Shown: one piece after another, positions 41,481 to 50,301 of the stretch
How the letters are laid out: each line of letters begins with the position of its first letter
Position numbering within the stretch: position 1 is the stretch's first letter
NCBI RefSeq assembly: GCF_018402285.1
Contig: NZ_JAGYJH010000006.1
Coordinates: forward strand, 1-64,000
Direction of reading: 5' to 3'
Source of the DNA: Hyphomonas sp.
GTDB taxonomy: Bacteria; Pseudomonadota; Alphaproteobacteria; Caulobacterales; Hyphomonadaceae
Length of the DNA stretch: 64,000 bases
Position numbers and translations under genes: made by a program
Notes under the pieces: generated by a model
What the model was told of the DNA's origin: nothing
The model's input: only the letters and a program-made list of their open reading frames with translations
The model's database searches: none

Positions 41481-42865
41481 AGCCGCTTAGCTTCGGGTAC
41501 CTGGCGGCGGTCTTGCAGCGGGTGCTTGTGCAGGCTGGGCTGGGGGACAACTGGCGGCGGGGTTCCATCGTACACGGTCAGCATGTCCGACATGGCGGCA
41601 AAGGCCGCCTCTATGCCTGCGTTGTTGCGCGCGCTGACAAACGCATCGAGCGCCGGATAGAGCCGGATCGCCCGGTCAGCGTCTGCGTCCCGGCCAAATT
41701 CAAACAGGCTTGCGCGCAGCATCGGGGAAACCTCGTCATAGAGGGCCACCATGCGGCGATAGTCGCGCAGCATGTCGTTTTCCCATTCGGTCGCTGCTGC
41801 CGGCAGCGCGCGGGAAACGCTCCTGAGCACATCAATGGCCGGATACCGCCCGCGCTCGGCAATGTTCCGGGAAAGGATGATGTGGCCATCGAGAATGCCG
41901 CGGATCATGTCGGCGACGGGTTCTTCGAGGTCTGATCCGGCAACAAGGACAGAGAAGATGCCGGTTATGTCTCCCTTGGTGCCGGTGCCCGGGCCAGCCC
42001 GCTCGGCAAGTTCGGCGATCACCCGCACGGTCGAGGGCGGGAAAGCGTTGAGGGCAGGAGTTTCCCCGGCGAGCAGCGCGACCTCGCGGTGGGCCTCGGC
42101 AAAGCGCGTGATCGAATCAAACAGGAAGAGCACGCTGTGGCCCTGGTCGCGGAAGTGCTCGGCCGTCGCCATGGCGCAATAGGCCGCCCGCTTCTTGGCA
42201 CCGGGCGATTCGCTGGCCGTTGCCGAGACCACCACGGTCTTGTGGCGCACGGCGGCGGGAAGGTTCACTTCGATAAAATCCCCCACCTCGCGGGAGCGTT
42301 CACCGATCAGGGCAATGACGACCCGGTCTGCTTCCAGGCCTGCGGCCAGTGAGCCCAGGAAGGTGGATTTGCCTACGCCCGAACCGGCAAAGAGGCCGAG
42401 CCTCTGTCCCCGGCAGATCGGCAGCAGCGTATCGGTCACCATCCATCCCGTCGCCAGGCGAGGCCCGAGGCGGCGGCGCAGATGGGCGGGCAGGGCAGGC
42501 GCCCTCAGCGGGCGGCTGACCCCGTTCGCGGCCATCGGCGCGCCAGGTGGCAGTTCACTCGCAATCTCGCCGCGGTAGTTAATGATCTGCCCGAGCCAGT
42601 GGTCCCCGGGCTCGATGCGGGCTTCCTGCTCGATATGCACGACATCGCCGATCCGGATGATGTCGCTGGCCGAGTAAAGCAGCGCCGCAACGCTGTCACC
42701 GGATACGCTCAGGATTTCGCCATGAATCTTCTGGCCCTGTTTTTCAATGACAATTTCGTTACCGACCCCGGCAAGTTCACTCACACCCGCGATCCGCAGC
42801 ATGCCGGCCGCAACGTCGGTGACGGTGCCCCAGAACCGATAGAGCCGGTGTGTCGGCGATGCCAT
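41432..42865 (-). CDS. fliI: Flagellum-specific export ATPase FliI
   Basis: 477 residues from ATG 42865 (MASPTHR). F1-type beta-subunit fold. The Walker A is GLFAGSGVGKST, ALIGERSREVGDFIE and a Walker B (SVLFLFDSITRFAEAHREV) follow, with ALNAFPPSTVRVIAELAERAG and SRNIAERGRYPAIDVLRSVSR after these. It powers export of rod, hook and filament subunits with FliH. It is transcribed against the DUF1217 gene and away from flgB. fliJ is not beside it. A FliJ-like coiled-coil gene is at 48242. Confidence 0.95.
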   Translation of the reverse strand: MASPTHRLYRFWGTVTDVAAGMLRIAGVSELAGVGNEIVIEKQGQKIHGEILSVSGDSVAALLYSASDIIRIGDVVHIEQEARIEPGDHWLGQIINYRGEIASELPPGAPMAANGVSRPLRAPALPAHLRRRLGPRLATGWMVTDTLLPICRGQRLGLFAGSGVGKSTFLGSLAAGLEADRVVIALIGERSREVGDFIEVNLPAAVRHKTVVVSATASESPGAKKRAAYCAMATAEHFRDQGHSVLFLFDSITRFAEAHREVALLAGETPALNAFPPSTVRVIAELAERAGPGTGTKGDITGIFSVLVAGSDLEEPVADMIRGILDGHIILSRNIAERGRYPAIDVLRSVSRALPAAATEWENDMLRDYRRMVALYDEVSPMLRASLFEFGRDADADRAIRLYPALDAFVSARNNAGIEAAFAAMSDMLTVYDGTPPPVVPQPSLHKHPLQDRRQVPEAKRLQRKLERKRFWLALAP

Positions 42866-42899
42866 GGAAGCCTGCAAGTAAACAAATCCCGCATTTCTG

Positions 42900-42946
42900 T
42901 TAACCTGTTCTTTAGTTAATGCGAACATTTTCCCAAAGGGTTAACC
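42900..42946. promoter_or_regulatory. TTAACC motifs in the fliI/flgB divergent gap
   Basis: TTAACC at 42900-42905 and 42941-42946, with a further TTAA at 42916. They lie in the 96-base gap between divergent fliI and flgB. Same hexamer as upstream of flgJ/fliK and flagellin. Possible CtrA-type half-sites, not in the canonical spacing. Confidence 0.35.
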
Positions 42947-42961
42947 TTGGTGAATTGTCCC

Positions 42962-43321
42962 ATGATTTCGGATCTCCAGATTTTCCAGATCTATGGCGCG
43001 ATGGCGCGGCACGCTGCCGAAAGCCAGAAGGTCAGTGCAACGAATGTCGCCAACGCGGACGCGCCTGGCTTCAAGGCGGGCGAGATCGAAAGTTTCGAGG
43101 CGTTCCTGACCCGCACGATGCAGTCAGGCGGGCCGCAGGGCATGCCGGACGGGTTCAAGGTCGGCATATCCGAGGCCCCTGCTGACCCCAACGGCAACAA
43201 TGTCAGCCTGGAACGCGAAGTATTCAATTCCGCCGAAGCGATGGGCCAGCACAACATGGCCCTGACCGTCTATTCCAAATCCATTGATCTCCTGCGCACC
43301 GCGCTGGGCAAGCCTCGCTAA
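42962..43321 (+). CDS. flgB: Flagellar rod protein FlgB
   Basis: 119 residues from ATG 42962; a GTG 15 bases earlier is possible. The rod signature is AMARHAAESQKVSATNVANADAPGFKAGEIESFEAFL, with the closing ALTVYSKSIDLLRTALGK. Proximal rod component. First gene of the long plus-strand export operon flgB-flgC-fliE-fliQ-flhA-fliR-flhB-fliJ-like. Confidence 0.94.
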   Translation: MISDLQIFQIYGAMARHAAESQKVSATNVANADAPGFKAGEIESFEAFLTRTMQSGGPQGMPDGFKVGISEAPADPNGNNVSLEREVFNSAEAMGQHNMALTVYSKSIDLLRTALGKPR

Positions 43322-43335
43322 AGGAGGGCTGAAGC

Positions 43336-43722
43336 ATGAATCCGCTGAAAGCGACCCTGCAACAGGCAGTTTCGGGAATGGAGCTCCAGTCCCGCCGGAT
43401 GGGCGTGACGGCTGAGAACATCTCGAACGCCGATACGCCCGGCTACAAGCGCAAGCTCCTGATGGTCGAGCAGGCCCAGATGACCAATGGCGAGCAGTTC
43501 CTGGCCGCGCGCGTTGAGCTCGACAAGTCTGAAGCGCCCAGGGAGTTCGACCCGGAAAATCCGATGGCGGATGGGGAAGGATATGTGACCCTGTCCAATG
43601 TCTCGCTGGTGACCGAAATGGCGGACATGCGCGAAGCCAACCGGTCCTATGAAGCCAATCTCAACTCCTTCCAGCAGGCACGGTCAATGTACCGGTCACT
43701 GCTGGACATCCTGCGCCGCTGA
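43336..43722 (+). CDS. flgC: Flagellar rod protein FlgC
   Basis: 128 residues: LQQAVSGMELQSRRMGVTAENISNADTPGYKRKLLMVEQ, and the C-terminal VSLVTEMADMREANRSYEANLNSFQQARSMYRSLLDILRR. Standard length and both conserved ends. A GGAGGG site is just upstream. It lies between flgB and fliE, the usual order. Confidence 0.95.
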   Translation: MNPLKATLQQAVSGMELQSRRMGVTAENISNADTPGYKRKLLMVEQAQMTNGEQFLAARVELDKSEAPREFDPENPMADGEGYVTLSNVSLVTEMADMREANRSYEANLNSFQQARSMYRSLLDILRR

Positions 43723-43734
43723 GGAGGTCTGTAG

Positions 43735-44034
43735 ATGTCAACTCTTGGGTTCAATCCGTATACCGCGCTCAGCACGCCTCGCCCCACTGATACGGCCAAG
43801 GCAGGGGGCGATGCGCCTGAAGCGGCTGGCAGCAAGTTTGCCGAAACCATATCGGATTTCCGCACCACGATGCAGGAGGCCGAGCAGACGGCGATCCAGT
43901 CGGCGGTTTCCGGCGCCGATCCCCATGCCATGGTGGAAGCACTGACCAATGCCGAGCTGATGCTCGATGCAGTGGTCACCATCCGGGACAAGGTTGTGGA
44001 GGCCTATCAGGAACTCCTGAGGATGCCGGTCTGA
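43735..44034 (+). CDS. fliE: Hook-basal body protein FliE
   Basis: 99 residues: FAETISDFRTTMQEAEQTAIQSAVSGADPHAMVEALTNAELMLDAVVTIRDKVVEAYQELLRMPV. The DPHAMVEALTNAELML helix and the DKVVEAYQELLRMPV end are the family signature. It links the MS-ring to the rod. A GAGGAGGT site precedes the ATG. Confidence 0.95.
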   Translation: MSTLGFNPYTALSTPRPTDTAKAGGDAPEAAGSKFAETISDFRTTMQEAEQTAIQSAVSGADPHAMVEALTNAELMLDAVVTIRDKVVEAYQELLRMPV

Positions 44035-44056
44035 AGCATCGGCGGGGGCACATCAC

Positions 44057-44320
44057 ATGTCAGAGGGAGAGATATTCGAGGTCCTGCGGGCCCATCTCTG
44101 GGGGGCCGCGATGATGGGCCTGCCGATCCTGGCAGTGACGCTTGTGGTCGGATTTGTCATTGGCCTCATCCAGGCGCTGACCTCCATTCAGGAAATGACT
44201 CTCACCTTCATTCCGAAGATTCTCGCCGTCGTCATCGTTTTCTTCCTCTCGCTCGGTTACATGACCAAGGTCGTCCTTGATCTGTTCAATAACTGGGTCT
44301 TGCCGATCATAGCCGGGTAA
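44057..44320 (+). CDS. fliQ: Flagellar export gate protein FliQ
   Basis: 87 residues with two membrane helices: about 14-36 (AAMMGLPILAVTLVVGFVIGLIQ) and 50-75 (FIPKILAVVIVFFLSLGYMTKVV), joined by the conserved ALTSIQEMTLTFIPK. Length and motif match FliQ, part of the export gate with FliP and FliR. Confidence 0.95.
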   Translation: MSEGEIFEVLRAHLWGAAMMGLPILAVTLVVGFVIGLIQALTSIQEMTLTFIPKILAVVIVFFLSLGYMTKVVLDLFNNWVLPIIAG

Positions 44321-44329
44321 CGCGCTTCC

Positions 44330-46408
44330 ATGCCGATGCAGTCCCTCCTGAACTTCACCAAGCCGACAGCGCTGCTCGCCATCGGCCTGATGGCGGTCAT
44401 CCTGGTGATGGTGCTGCCGATGCCGGCCTGGGTGCTGGATGTCGGGTTGACGCTGTCCTTTGCCCTGTCGATCCTGATCTTCACGACCGTAATCTTCGTC
44501 GAGAAGCCGCTCGACTTCTCGTCCTTCCCGTCGATCCTGCTGGCTTCGCTCGTCCTGCGTCTGGCGTTGAACGTCTCGTCCACCAAGCTGATCATCGGGG
44601 AAGGGCATACCGGCACCGATGCGGCCGGCGGGGTGATCGAGGGCTTTGCCATGTTCATCATGGGCGGGAACCTCTTTGTGGGCCTCGTCGTGTTCGGTGT
44701 TCTGGTGATCGTGAACTTCATGGTCATCACCAAGGGCGCCGGCCGGATGGCGGAAGTCGGCGCGCGCTTCGCCCTTGACGCGATGCCGGGCAAGCAGCTG
44801 GCGATCGACTCCGACCTGGCTGTTGGCGCGATCACGCATGAAGAAGCAAAGATGCGCCGCCAGAGGGAACAGGAAGAAGCCGGATTCCTCGGCTCGCTCG
44901 ATGGCGCCTCGAAGTTTGTGAAGGGCGACGCGATTGCCGGCCTTCTGATCACCGCGCTCAACCTTGTGGCCGGCATCGGCTTTGGCGTTGTTGCTCACCA
45001 GCTGAGCATTGTCGAAGCGCTCAACAATTACTCGATCCTGACGGTCGGCGATGGACTTGTCTCCCAGATCCCGGCCGTCATCGTTTCAGTGGCCGCTGCG
45101 CTCCTGCTGTCCAAGGGCCGGGAAGAGGGCGCCATTGACCGCGCGCTCGGGCTCCAACTCGCGGGCAATTCGACGGCGCTCTATATTGTGGCGGGCATTC
45201 TCGCCGTTTTCGGCGTTCTGCCTGGCTTGCCGGCCATTCCGTTCCTTGCGGGCGCGGCAGGCTTTGCAGCAGTTGCCTATTTCACCAAGAAAGCCGCCGA
45301 CGGGAAAGCTGCTGCCGAAGTGGTCAAGCCGGAGGATACCGCGCCCAAGGCCGCCAAGATCGGAGATTCGATCTATGCGGACGAAATCCACCTGGAAGTG
45401 GCGCCCGACCTCGTCAATATGGTTCTGGTTGGCGAGAATGGGTTTGAAAGCCGTATCGACAAGATCCGCCGCTACATTGCGGAGGAATATGGCTTTGTCC
45501 TTCCGCCGATCCGGATGACGGACAATCCGACGCTGAAGAAAAACGAATACCGGATCCGGATCCAGGGCGTGCGGGTGGATTCCGGCTTCCTGCGTCCGGG
45601 CCAGGTGCTGGCGCTCATAGAGGAGAACCAGCTGCCGCATCTTGCAGGCGAGAAGGTGCGCGAGCCGGTCTACAAGGCGGCGGCCCGCTGGCTGCCGTCC
45701 GCCCGCAAGCAGGAGCTGGCGGCCGCAGCGGTTCCGGTGGTCGAGCCGATCGAAGTGCTGGCAACGCACATGCTGGAAGTGATCCAGTCAAACTTCTCGC
45801 TCGTCTTCACCCGCATGGTGATGATGGAGACGCTCGACTCGCTGACGGCGATTTCCGATGTCGACCGGGCAGGGGCGAACAAGCGGTTCCTTGACGAATA
45901 CATTCCGGGCAAGGTGACGCCGGAAATCCTGCTGTCGGTGCTGCGCATGCTGCTGACCGAACGCGTTCCTATCCGCAACCTTTTCCTGATAATCGAGACG
46001 GTGGCCGAAGCCAAGCCGCAGAGCCTGCCCCTGCCGCGCGTGATCGAACTCGTCCGCCAGCGGCTGGCCTTTCAGATCGTCGACCGGCTGCAGGATGACC
46101 AGGGCCGGCTGCCGCTGATCCAGCTTTCGACCAGCTGGGAGCAGAAGTTTGCCGAGTATGAAGTGACCAATGACAGCGGCGGCTCGGACATTGCCCTGCC
46201 GCCGGAAGTGTTCGGGGAGCTGATCAATTCCGTTCAGGCAAAGCTCAACGAGACGGCCCAGAAGGGGATCGTTGCAGCCGTGGCGACTTCGTCGCGCCGG
46301 CGCCGTTTCCTGCAGACCGTTCTGGCGAGCAAGGGCATCCGCAATGCCGTCGTCGCCTATGAAGAGATCAACTCCAAAAGCAAGCCCTATATCATCGGCG
46401 TTGCCTGA
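44330..46408 (+). CDS. flhA: Flagellar export gate protein FlhA
   Basis: 692 residues. The N-terminal half has about eight membrane helices, with the conserved FHIPEP segments FPSILLASLVLRLALNVSSTKLIIGEGHTGTDAAGGVIEGFAMFIMGGNLFVGLVVF and GARFALDAMPGKQLAIDSDL. The soluble C-terminal half has IRIQGVRVDSGFLRPGQVLALIEENQ, then NLFLIIETVAEAKPQSL. It forms the nonameric ring that receives export chaperones. Starts ATG 44330 or 44336. Overlaps fliR by one base. Confidence 0.97.
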   Translation: MPMQSLLNFTKPTALLAIGLMAVILVMVLPMPAWVLDVGLTLSFALSILIFTTVIFVEKPLDFSSFPSILLASLVLRLALNVSSTKLIIGEGHTGTDAAGGVIEGFAMFIMGGNLFVGLVVFGVLVIVNFMVITKGAGRMAEVGARFALDAMPGKQLAIDSDLAVGAITHEEAKMRRQREQEEAGFLGSLDGASKFVKGDAIAGLLITALNLVAGIGFGVVAHQLSIVEALNNYSILTVGDGLVSQIPAVIVSVAAALLLSKGREEGAIDRALGLQLAGNSTALYIVAGILAVFGVLPGLPAIPFLAGAAGFAAVAYFTKKAADGKAAAEVVKPEDTAPKAAKIGDSIYADEIHLEVAPDLVNMVLVGENGFESRIDKIRRYIAEEYGFVLPPIRMTDNPTLKKNEYRIRIQGVRVDSGFLRPGQVLALIEENQLPHLAGEKVREPVYKAAARWLPSARKQELAAAAVPVVEPIEVLATHMLEVIQSNFSLVFTRMVMMETLDSLTAISDVDRAGANKRFLDEYIPGKVTPEILLSVLRMLLTERVPIRNLFLIIETVAEAKPQSLPLPRVIELVRQRLAFQIVDRLQDDQGRLPLIQLSTSWEQKFAEYEVTNDSGGSDIALPPEVFGELINSVQAKLNETAQKGIVAAVATSSRRRRFLQTVLASKGIRNAVVAYEEINSKSKPYIIGVA

Positions 46409-47163
46409 TGGAGGTCTTCGCCCCTTATCTGGGGCAGGCGAGCCCTTGGATCGTGCTGTTCCTGACCGTGGTGGCGCGGCTCTCCTTTGTCGTGTTCATG
46501 ATGCCGGGGATCGGCGATCAGGTGATCTCGGCGCGCACGCGGCTGTTCGTGCTTCTGGGGATGTCAGCCGCGATTGCCTCGACCGGCGTCGTGCCGACGC
46601 CTGCCGCGCCAAGCCTTGCGAGCCTTGTCCAGCTGCTCGGCAGTGAAGTCATCATCGGGCTAGGCCTCGGCGCTCTGCTGCGGTTGTCGGTCTGGATGCT
46701 GACGATTGCGGGGACGGTGATTGCCCAGTCGATTGGCCTTGCGCAGTTCCTCGGCGTGGCGCTGGAGCATGAGGCGCAGACGGTGACGTCCAACATGCTC
46801 TCGATGGCGGGCACGACGATCCTCCTGACGGCGAACTATCATGTGGTGGTGGTGGACGGGCTGATGCGGCTTTATACGGAGATCCCGCTGGGCGAGGTGG
46901 CGCAGGTGAGCTGGCCGATGATCTTTGGCAGCTTCTATTCAGCGCTCGGGTTTGCACTGATGCTGGCCTGGCCGTTCGTGGCGGCAAACCTCCTCTACAA
47001 CATCTGCCTGGGCTTCATAAACAAGGCACTGCCTTCGCTGATGGTGGCCTTTGTCGGCGCGCCCTTCATGGTGGGGGCGGGGGTGATGCTGCTGGCGATC
47101 TCCATTGCGGGGATGCTGATCATCTGGAAAGACCGCGCCCTTCAGGTTGTCGGTTGGCTCTGA
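46408..47163 (+). CDS. fliR: Flagellar export gate protein FliR
   Basis: 251 residues with about six membrane helices. Markers are VVARLSFVVFMMPGIGDQVISARTRLFVLLGMSAAIA and LGLGALLRLSVWMLTIAGTVIAQSIGLAQF, plus SMAGTTILLTANYHVVVVDGL and LPSLMVAFVGAPFMVGAGVMLLAISIAGMLI. Completes the FliPQR gate. ATG shares its A with the flhA stop; flhB follows 8 bases later. Confidence 0.95.
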   Translation: MEVFAPYLGQASPWIVLFLTVVARLSFVVFMMPGIGDQVISARTRLFVLLGMSAAIASTGVVPTPAAPSLASLVQLLGSEVIIGLGLGALLRLSVWMLTIAGTVIAQSIGLAQFLGVALEHEAQTVTSNMLSMAGTTILLTANYHVVVVDGLMRLYTEIPLGEVAQVSWPMIFGSFYSALGFALMLAWPFVAANLLYNICLGFINKALPSLMVAFVGAPFMVGAGVMLLAISIAGMLIIWKDRALQVVGWL

Positions 47164-47171
47164 GGTAGACC

Positions 47172-48245
47172 ATGGCGGAGCAGGACCAGGAAAACGGCGA
47201 AAAGGAATTTGAAGCCTCCGAGCAGCGTCTTCGCGACGCGCGCCAGGAAGGTGATGTTCCCCAGTCGAAAGAAGCCAACGCCTTTGCGCTGATCCTCAGC
47301 ATCCTCGTCTCTGCGCTGATTCTGGACGCGTTGGTCGGTCCGCAGCTGTTCGATGATTTCTCACGCGTTCTCTATCATGGCGATCAGTTTGCCATGGATA
47401 TCTTTGAGGGCGATGGCGGGGCAACCTGGATATGGCTCGGGCTTGTACTGCTGGCTTTGTCGCCGATCCTCTTGGTGATGGCCGCGTTGGTGCTTCTGGC
47501 ATTGATCATCCAGCGGTCGATCTCGTTCTCCGCCAAAAAAATCCTTCCGGACATGAAGAAGATCAACCCGGTCGACAATATCAAGAACAAGTATGGCACC
47601 AAGGGGATCACGGATTTCCTCAAGGACACAGTGAAGATGCTGTTTGCCGGCGCCCTTGGCACGCTGTTCCTGTTCCAGTTCACACAGGACTATTATGGCT
47701 CCTCAGCGGTCAACACGGCGGACTTCTATCAGTTCACGTTCGATCAGACGATGCGCCTGATCCTCTATTTCTTTGCCTTCCAGTTCGTGCTGGCCGCGCT
47801 CGACCTGCCGCTGCAATGGCGGCTGCATTCCAACAAGCTGCGGATGACGCGCGAGGACATGAAGAAGGAAATGAAGCAGAGCGAGGGCGACCCGCAGATG
47901 CGCCAGCAGCGGCGCGAGAAGGCGACGAAGGTTTCGCGCGGGCAGATGCTTCAGAATGTGAAGACGGCGACGGTCGTGATGGTCAACCCGACGCACTATG
48001 CCGTTGCGCTGAAATGGGATCCCGAGAGCAAGCTGGCGCCGGTCTGCGTGGCCAAGGGCACCGATCATCTGGCGATGAAGATAAGGGAACTGGCGATCGA
48101 GAACAATGTGCCGATCTACAGCGATCCGCCGGCCACCCGATCGATCTATTCAATGGTGGAAGTGGACGAGGAGATCCAGCCCGAACACTTCGCCGCCGTC
48201 GCCGCCGCCATCCAGTTCGTTGACCGGCTGAGGAACCGCACATGA
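47172..48245 (+). CDS. flhB: Flagellar export switch protein FlhB
   Basis: 357 residues. The cytoplasmic N-terminus (SEQRLRDARQEGDVPQSKEANAF) leads to four membrane helices. The KINPVDNIKNKYGTKGITDFLKDTVKM loop is conserved, and the C-terminal domain has the self-cleavage site N-P-T-H in VVMVNPTHYAVALKWD, then APVCVAKGTDHLAMKIRELAIENNVPIYSDPPATRSIY. It switches export specificity together with FliK. Overlaps the next gene by four bases (ATGA). Confidence 0.97.
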   Translation: MAEQDQENGEKEFEASEQRLRDARQEGDVPQSKEANAFALILSILVSALILDALVGPQLFDDFSRVLYHGDQFAMDIFEGDGGATWIWLGLVLLALSPILLVMAALVLLALIIQRSISFSAKKILPDMKKINPVDNIKNKYGTKGITDFLKDTVKMLFAGALGTLFLFQFTQDYYGSSAVNTADFYQFTFDQTMRLILYFFAFQFVLAALDLPLQWRLHSNKLRMTREDMKKEMKQSEGDPQMRQQRREKATKVSRGQMLQNVKTATVVMVNPTHYAVALKWDPESKLAPVCVAKGTDHLAMKIRELAIENNVPIYSDPPATRSIYSMVEVDEEIQPEHFAAVAAAIQFVDRLRNRT

Positions 48246-48577
48246 GCAACATTTCCCGCAAGCAGGCAGGCCAGCTCCAGACCCTGGTCGGCATCAAGCG
48301 CCAGAAGGCCGAGCAGGACATGCTGATCCTGCAGCAGGAGGTGCGCCGGATCGAGGAGGAGATTGCCGGGATCGGCGATAACCTAAAGGCGCTCGACAAG
48401 ACGGGCGAAGAGTTTGACGGATCAAGCCTTGCGCGCCGGCACGGCGCGGTGGAGCGGATGATTGCCCAGCTCGGTTCCTGGAAGGACGCGCTGGCGGCGC
48501 GCCGGGGCGAGCTTGAGGCAGCGCGGGAAGCGCTCAAGCGCGTGATGCATTCGGAGGACCGGATTGGGGACCTTTAG
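48242..48577 (+). CDS. FliJ-like coiled-coil protein
   Basis: 111 residues, nearly one antiparallel coiled coil: TLVGIKRQKAEQDMLILQQEVRRIEEEIAGIGDNLKAL, a short break, then VERMIAQLGSWKDALAARRGELEAAREALKRVM. The size, lack of signal peptide and the LxxIKRQKAEQDM opening fit FliJ, the soluble export chaperone escort that stimulates FliI. FliJ sequences are weakly conserved, so the call leans on context: it is coupled to flhB and no other fliJ is seen in this otherwise near-complete locus. Confidence 0.55.
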   Translation: MSNISRKQAGQLQTLVGIKRQKAEQDMLILQQEVRRIEEEIAGIGDNLKALDKTGEEFDGSSLARRHGAVERMIAQLGSWKDALAARRGELEAAREALKRVMHSEDRIGDL

Positions 48578-48823
48578 CGCCAGCGCCCTTGGCCGGTGTA
48601 GAGGGTTTTGTGGCCGGTAAATCTTCAGATTGCAGACAGAACGGCCGTTCCGGGCAAAGCCCTTGGCGAGCGCGGTAAGGCTCAGGGAAAAGCGGGGCGG
48701 CTTGCAGGGGGAGTTGGCGCAGCGCAGGCCGTGTTCAAGCGCAGACATGGCGGGCGAGGAGACGCGGGGAGCTCGCCCTCACGGGGCCCGGCACAAGGCT
48801 GCCCGCCGCCCAAAGCGCCGCCG

Positions 48824-49138
48824 TCAGCATAAGGAACATGGCGCGCAGGTCTTTCCAGGCACTGTGCCGGGCGCGGGTGGCCATGCGTTTTGCGACGGTG
48901 ACAGGGCCTTGCCGACATCCAGCATGTCTGCGATGTGAAGGTCTATGAGTTGCCAGAAGGTCGAGAGGTCATCCGGGATCTTCTTCGAGACGCTTTCGCC
49001 CCGGTCGACCCGCCGTTCCATCTTGAGCGCCCACTCTTCGGCGTCCTTCCGACAAACGAAGCACTGGGAGACGTAGCGATCCTTGCGTCGCACCTGGAAC
49101 CGCCATTGCCCCTTTGGCATCCTGTAAATCTTCGGCAT
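48824..49138 (-). pseudogene. Truncated tyrosine-recombinase integrase (N-terminal fragment)
   Basis: A frame of 104 codons from ATG 49138 (GGAGCG upstream). Its first ~75 residues match the N-terminal arm-binding and start of the core-binding domain of phage/island integrases: KIYRMPKGQWRFQVRRKDRYVSQCFVCRKDAEEWALKMERRVDRGESV, then FWQLIDLHIADMLDVGKAL. After that the sequence loses all similarity and ends at a stop. The catalytic Arg-His-Tyr domain is absent. It faces away from dusA, whose 5' end is a known integration site for a family of such integrases, so it is likely the scar of a lost element. Confidence 0.75.
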
Positions 49139-49247
49139 TTGTGTGCGCTCCGTGTGCACAGAGGGGTCAAATCAGCTACAAACGTGGGGAAATTGGCGCA
49201 CACAAACTGCACACGTTCTCTCGTTAGTCCCCTGATTACACAAAAAA

Positions 49248-50234
49248 ATGTCGAAAAAACAAGACTATAGATTTTCTGTCGCTCCGATGATGGACTGGAC
49301 TGACCGGCATTGCCGGGCGTTTCATCGAACCTTGACGAAGCGGGCGCTGCTCTGGACGGAGATGGTGACGGCGGACGCTGTGATCCATGGCGCCCGCGAG
49401 CGGCTGATCGGCTTTAGCCGGGTGGAGCATCCGCTGGTTCTGCAGCTGGGCGGCTCTGAACCGCGCAAGCTGGCCGAGGCCGCAAGGATCGCCGAGGGTT
49501 TCGGCTATGATGAAGTGAACCTTAATTGCGGCTGCCCGTCCGAGCGGGTGCAGTCAGGCGCCTTCGGGGCGTGCCTGATGGCGGAACCTGATCTTGTGGC
49601 AGACTGTGTGACAGCGATGGCGGCGGCGGTGTCGATCCCGGTGACGGTCAAGAACCGGATCGCGATTGACGACATGCCTGCGCGCGAGACCCTGTTCACC
49701 TTCGTCGACAAGGTCTCGGCGGCGGGGTGCTCCGTGTTCACCGTTCACGCGCGCAAGGCCTGGCTGAAGGGGCTCAGCCCGAAGGAGAACAGGGAGGTGC
49801 CCCCGCTCGACTACGCGCTTGTGACCGATTTGAAAGCGGCGCGGCCGGACCTGACGATTATCCTGAATGGCGGCATAACCACGATGGATCAGTGCAAGGA
49901 GCACCTTACCATTTTTGACGGGGTGATGCTGGGCCGGGCCGCCTATCAGACACCAGGTTTTCTGGGACAGGTGGATGCAGGCCTCTTCGGGGAGGAAGAG
50001 GCAATCGCGGCGGGCGACGCAGTACGCGCCTATGAGCCCTACATTGCGGCGCGCCTTGCCGAAGGGACCAGCCTGCATGCCATGACCCGCCACATGCTCG
50101 GCCTGTTTGCCGGGCAGCCCGGTGCGCGCCAGTGGCGGCGCATCCTGTCAGAACAGGGCGTCAATAAGGGCGCGGGGCTGGACGTGGTGCACGCCGCGCT
50201 CGGCGCGGTTGAGGGCGCTGCGCTGGTTGGTTAG
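49248..50234 (+). CDS. dusA: tRNA-dihydrouridine(20/20a) synthase DusA
   Basis: 328 residues. The DusA landmarks are FSVAPMMDWTDRHCRAFHR, LWTEMVTADAVIHG and PLVLQLGGSEP. EVNLNCGCPSERVQSGAFGACLM holds the catalytic Cys in the second Cys-bearing segment, and ILNGGITTMDQCKEHL with DGVMLGRAAYQTP are in the FMN-binding barrel. It reduces uridine 20/20a in tRNA D-loops. The ribosome site is poor (A-rich CACAAAAAA before ATG), perhaps because the 5' flank was replaced by an integration event. Confidence 0.94.
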   Translation: MSKKQDYRFSVAPMMDWTDRHCRAFHRTLTKRALLWTEMVTADAVIHGARERLIGFSRVEHPLVLQLGGSEPRKLAEAARIAEGFGYDEVNLNCGCPSERVQSGAFGACLMAEPDLVADCVTAMAAAVSIPVTVKNRIAIDDMPARETLFTFVDKVSAAGCSVFTVHARKAWLKGLSPKENREVPPLDYALVTDLKAARPDLTIILNGGITTMDQCKEHLTIFDGVMLGRAAYQTPGFLGQVDAGLFGEEEAIAAGDAVRAYEPYIAARLAEGTSLHAMTRHMLGLFAGQPGARQWRRILSEQGVNKGAGLDVVHAALGAVEGAALVG

Positions 50235-50301
50235 CAGGCCTGGATTAGTTCACGCACCCGTCCAGAGGATTACACCTGATGCCGGTTTTGGCTGCCTTTC
50301 A

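Noticed and set aside
48578-48823. Short frames on both strands between the FliJ-like gene and the integrase remnant
   Set aside because: None has a ribosome site or recognisable family; probably remains of the lost element.
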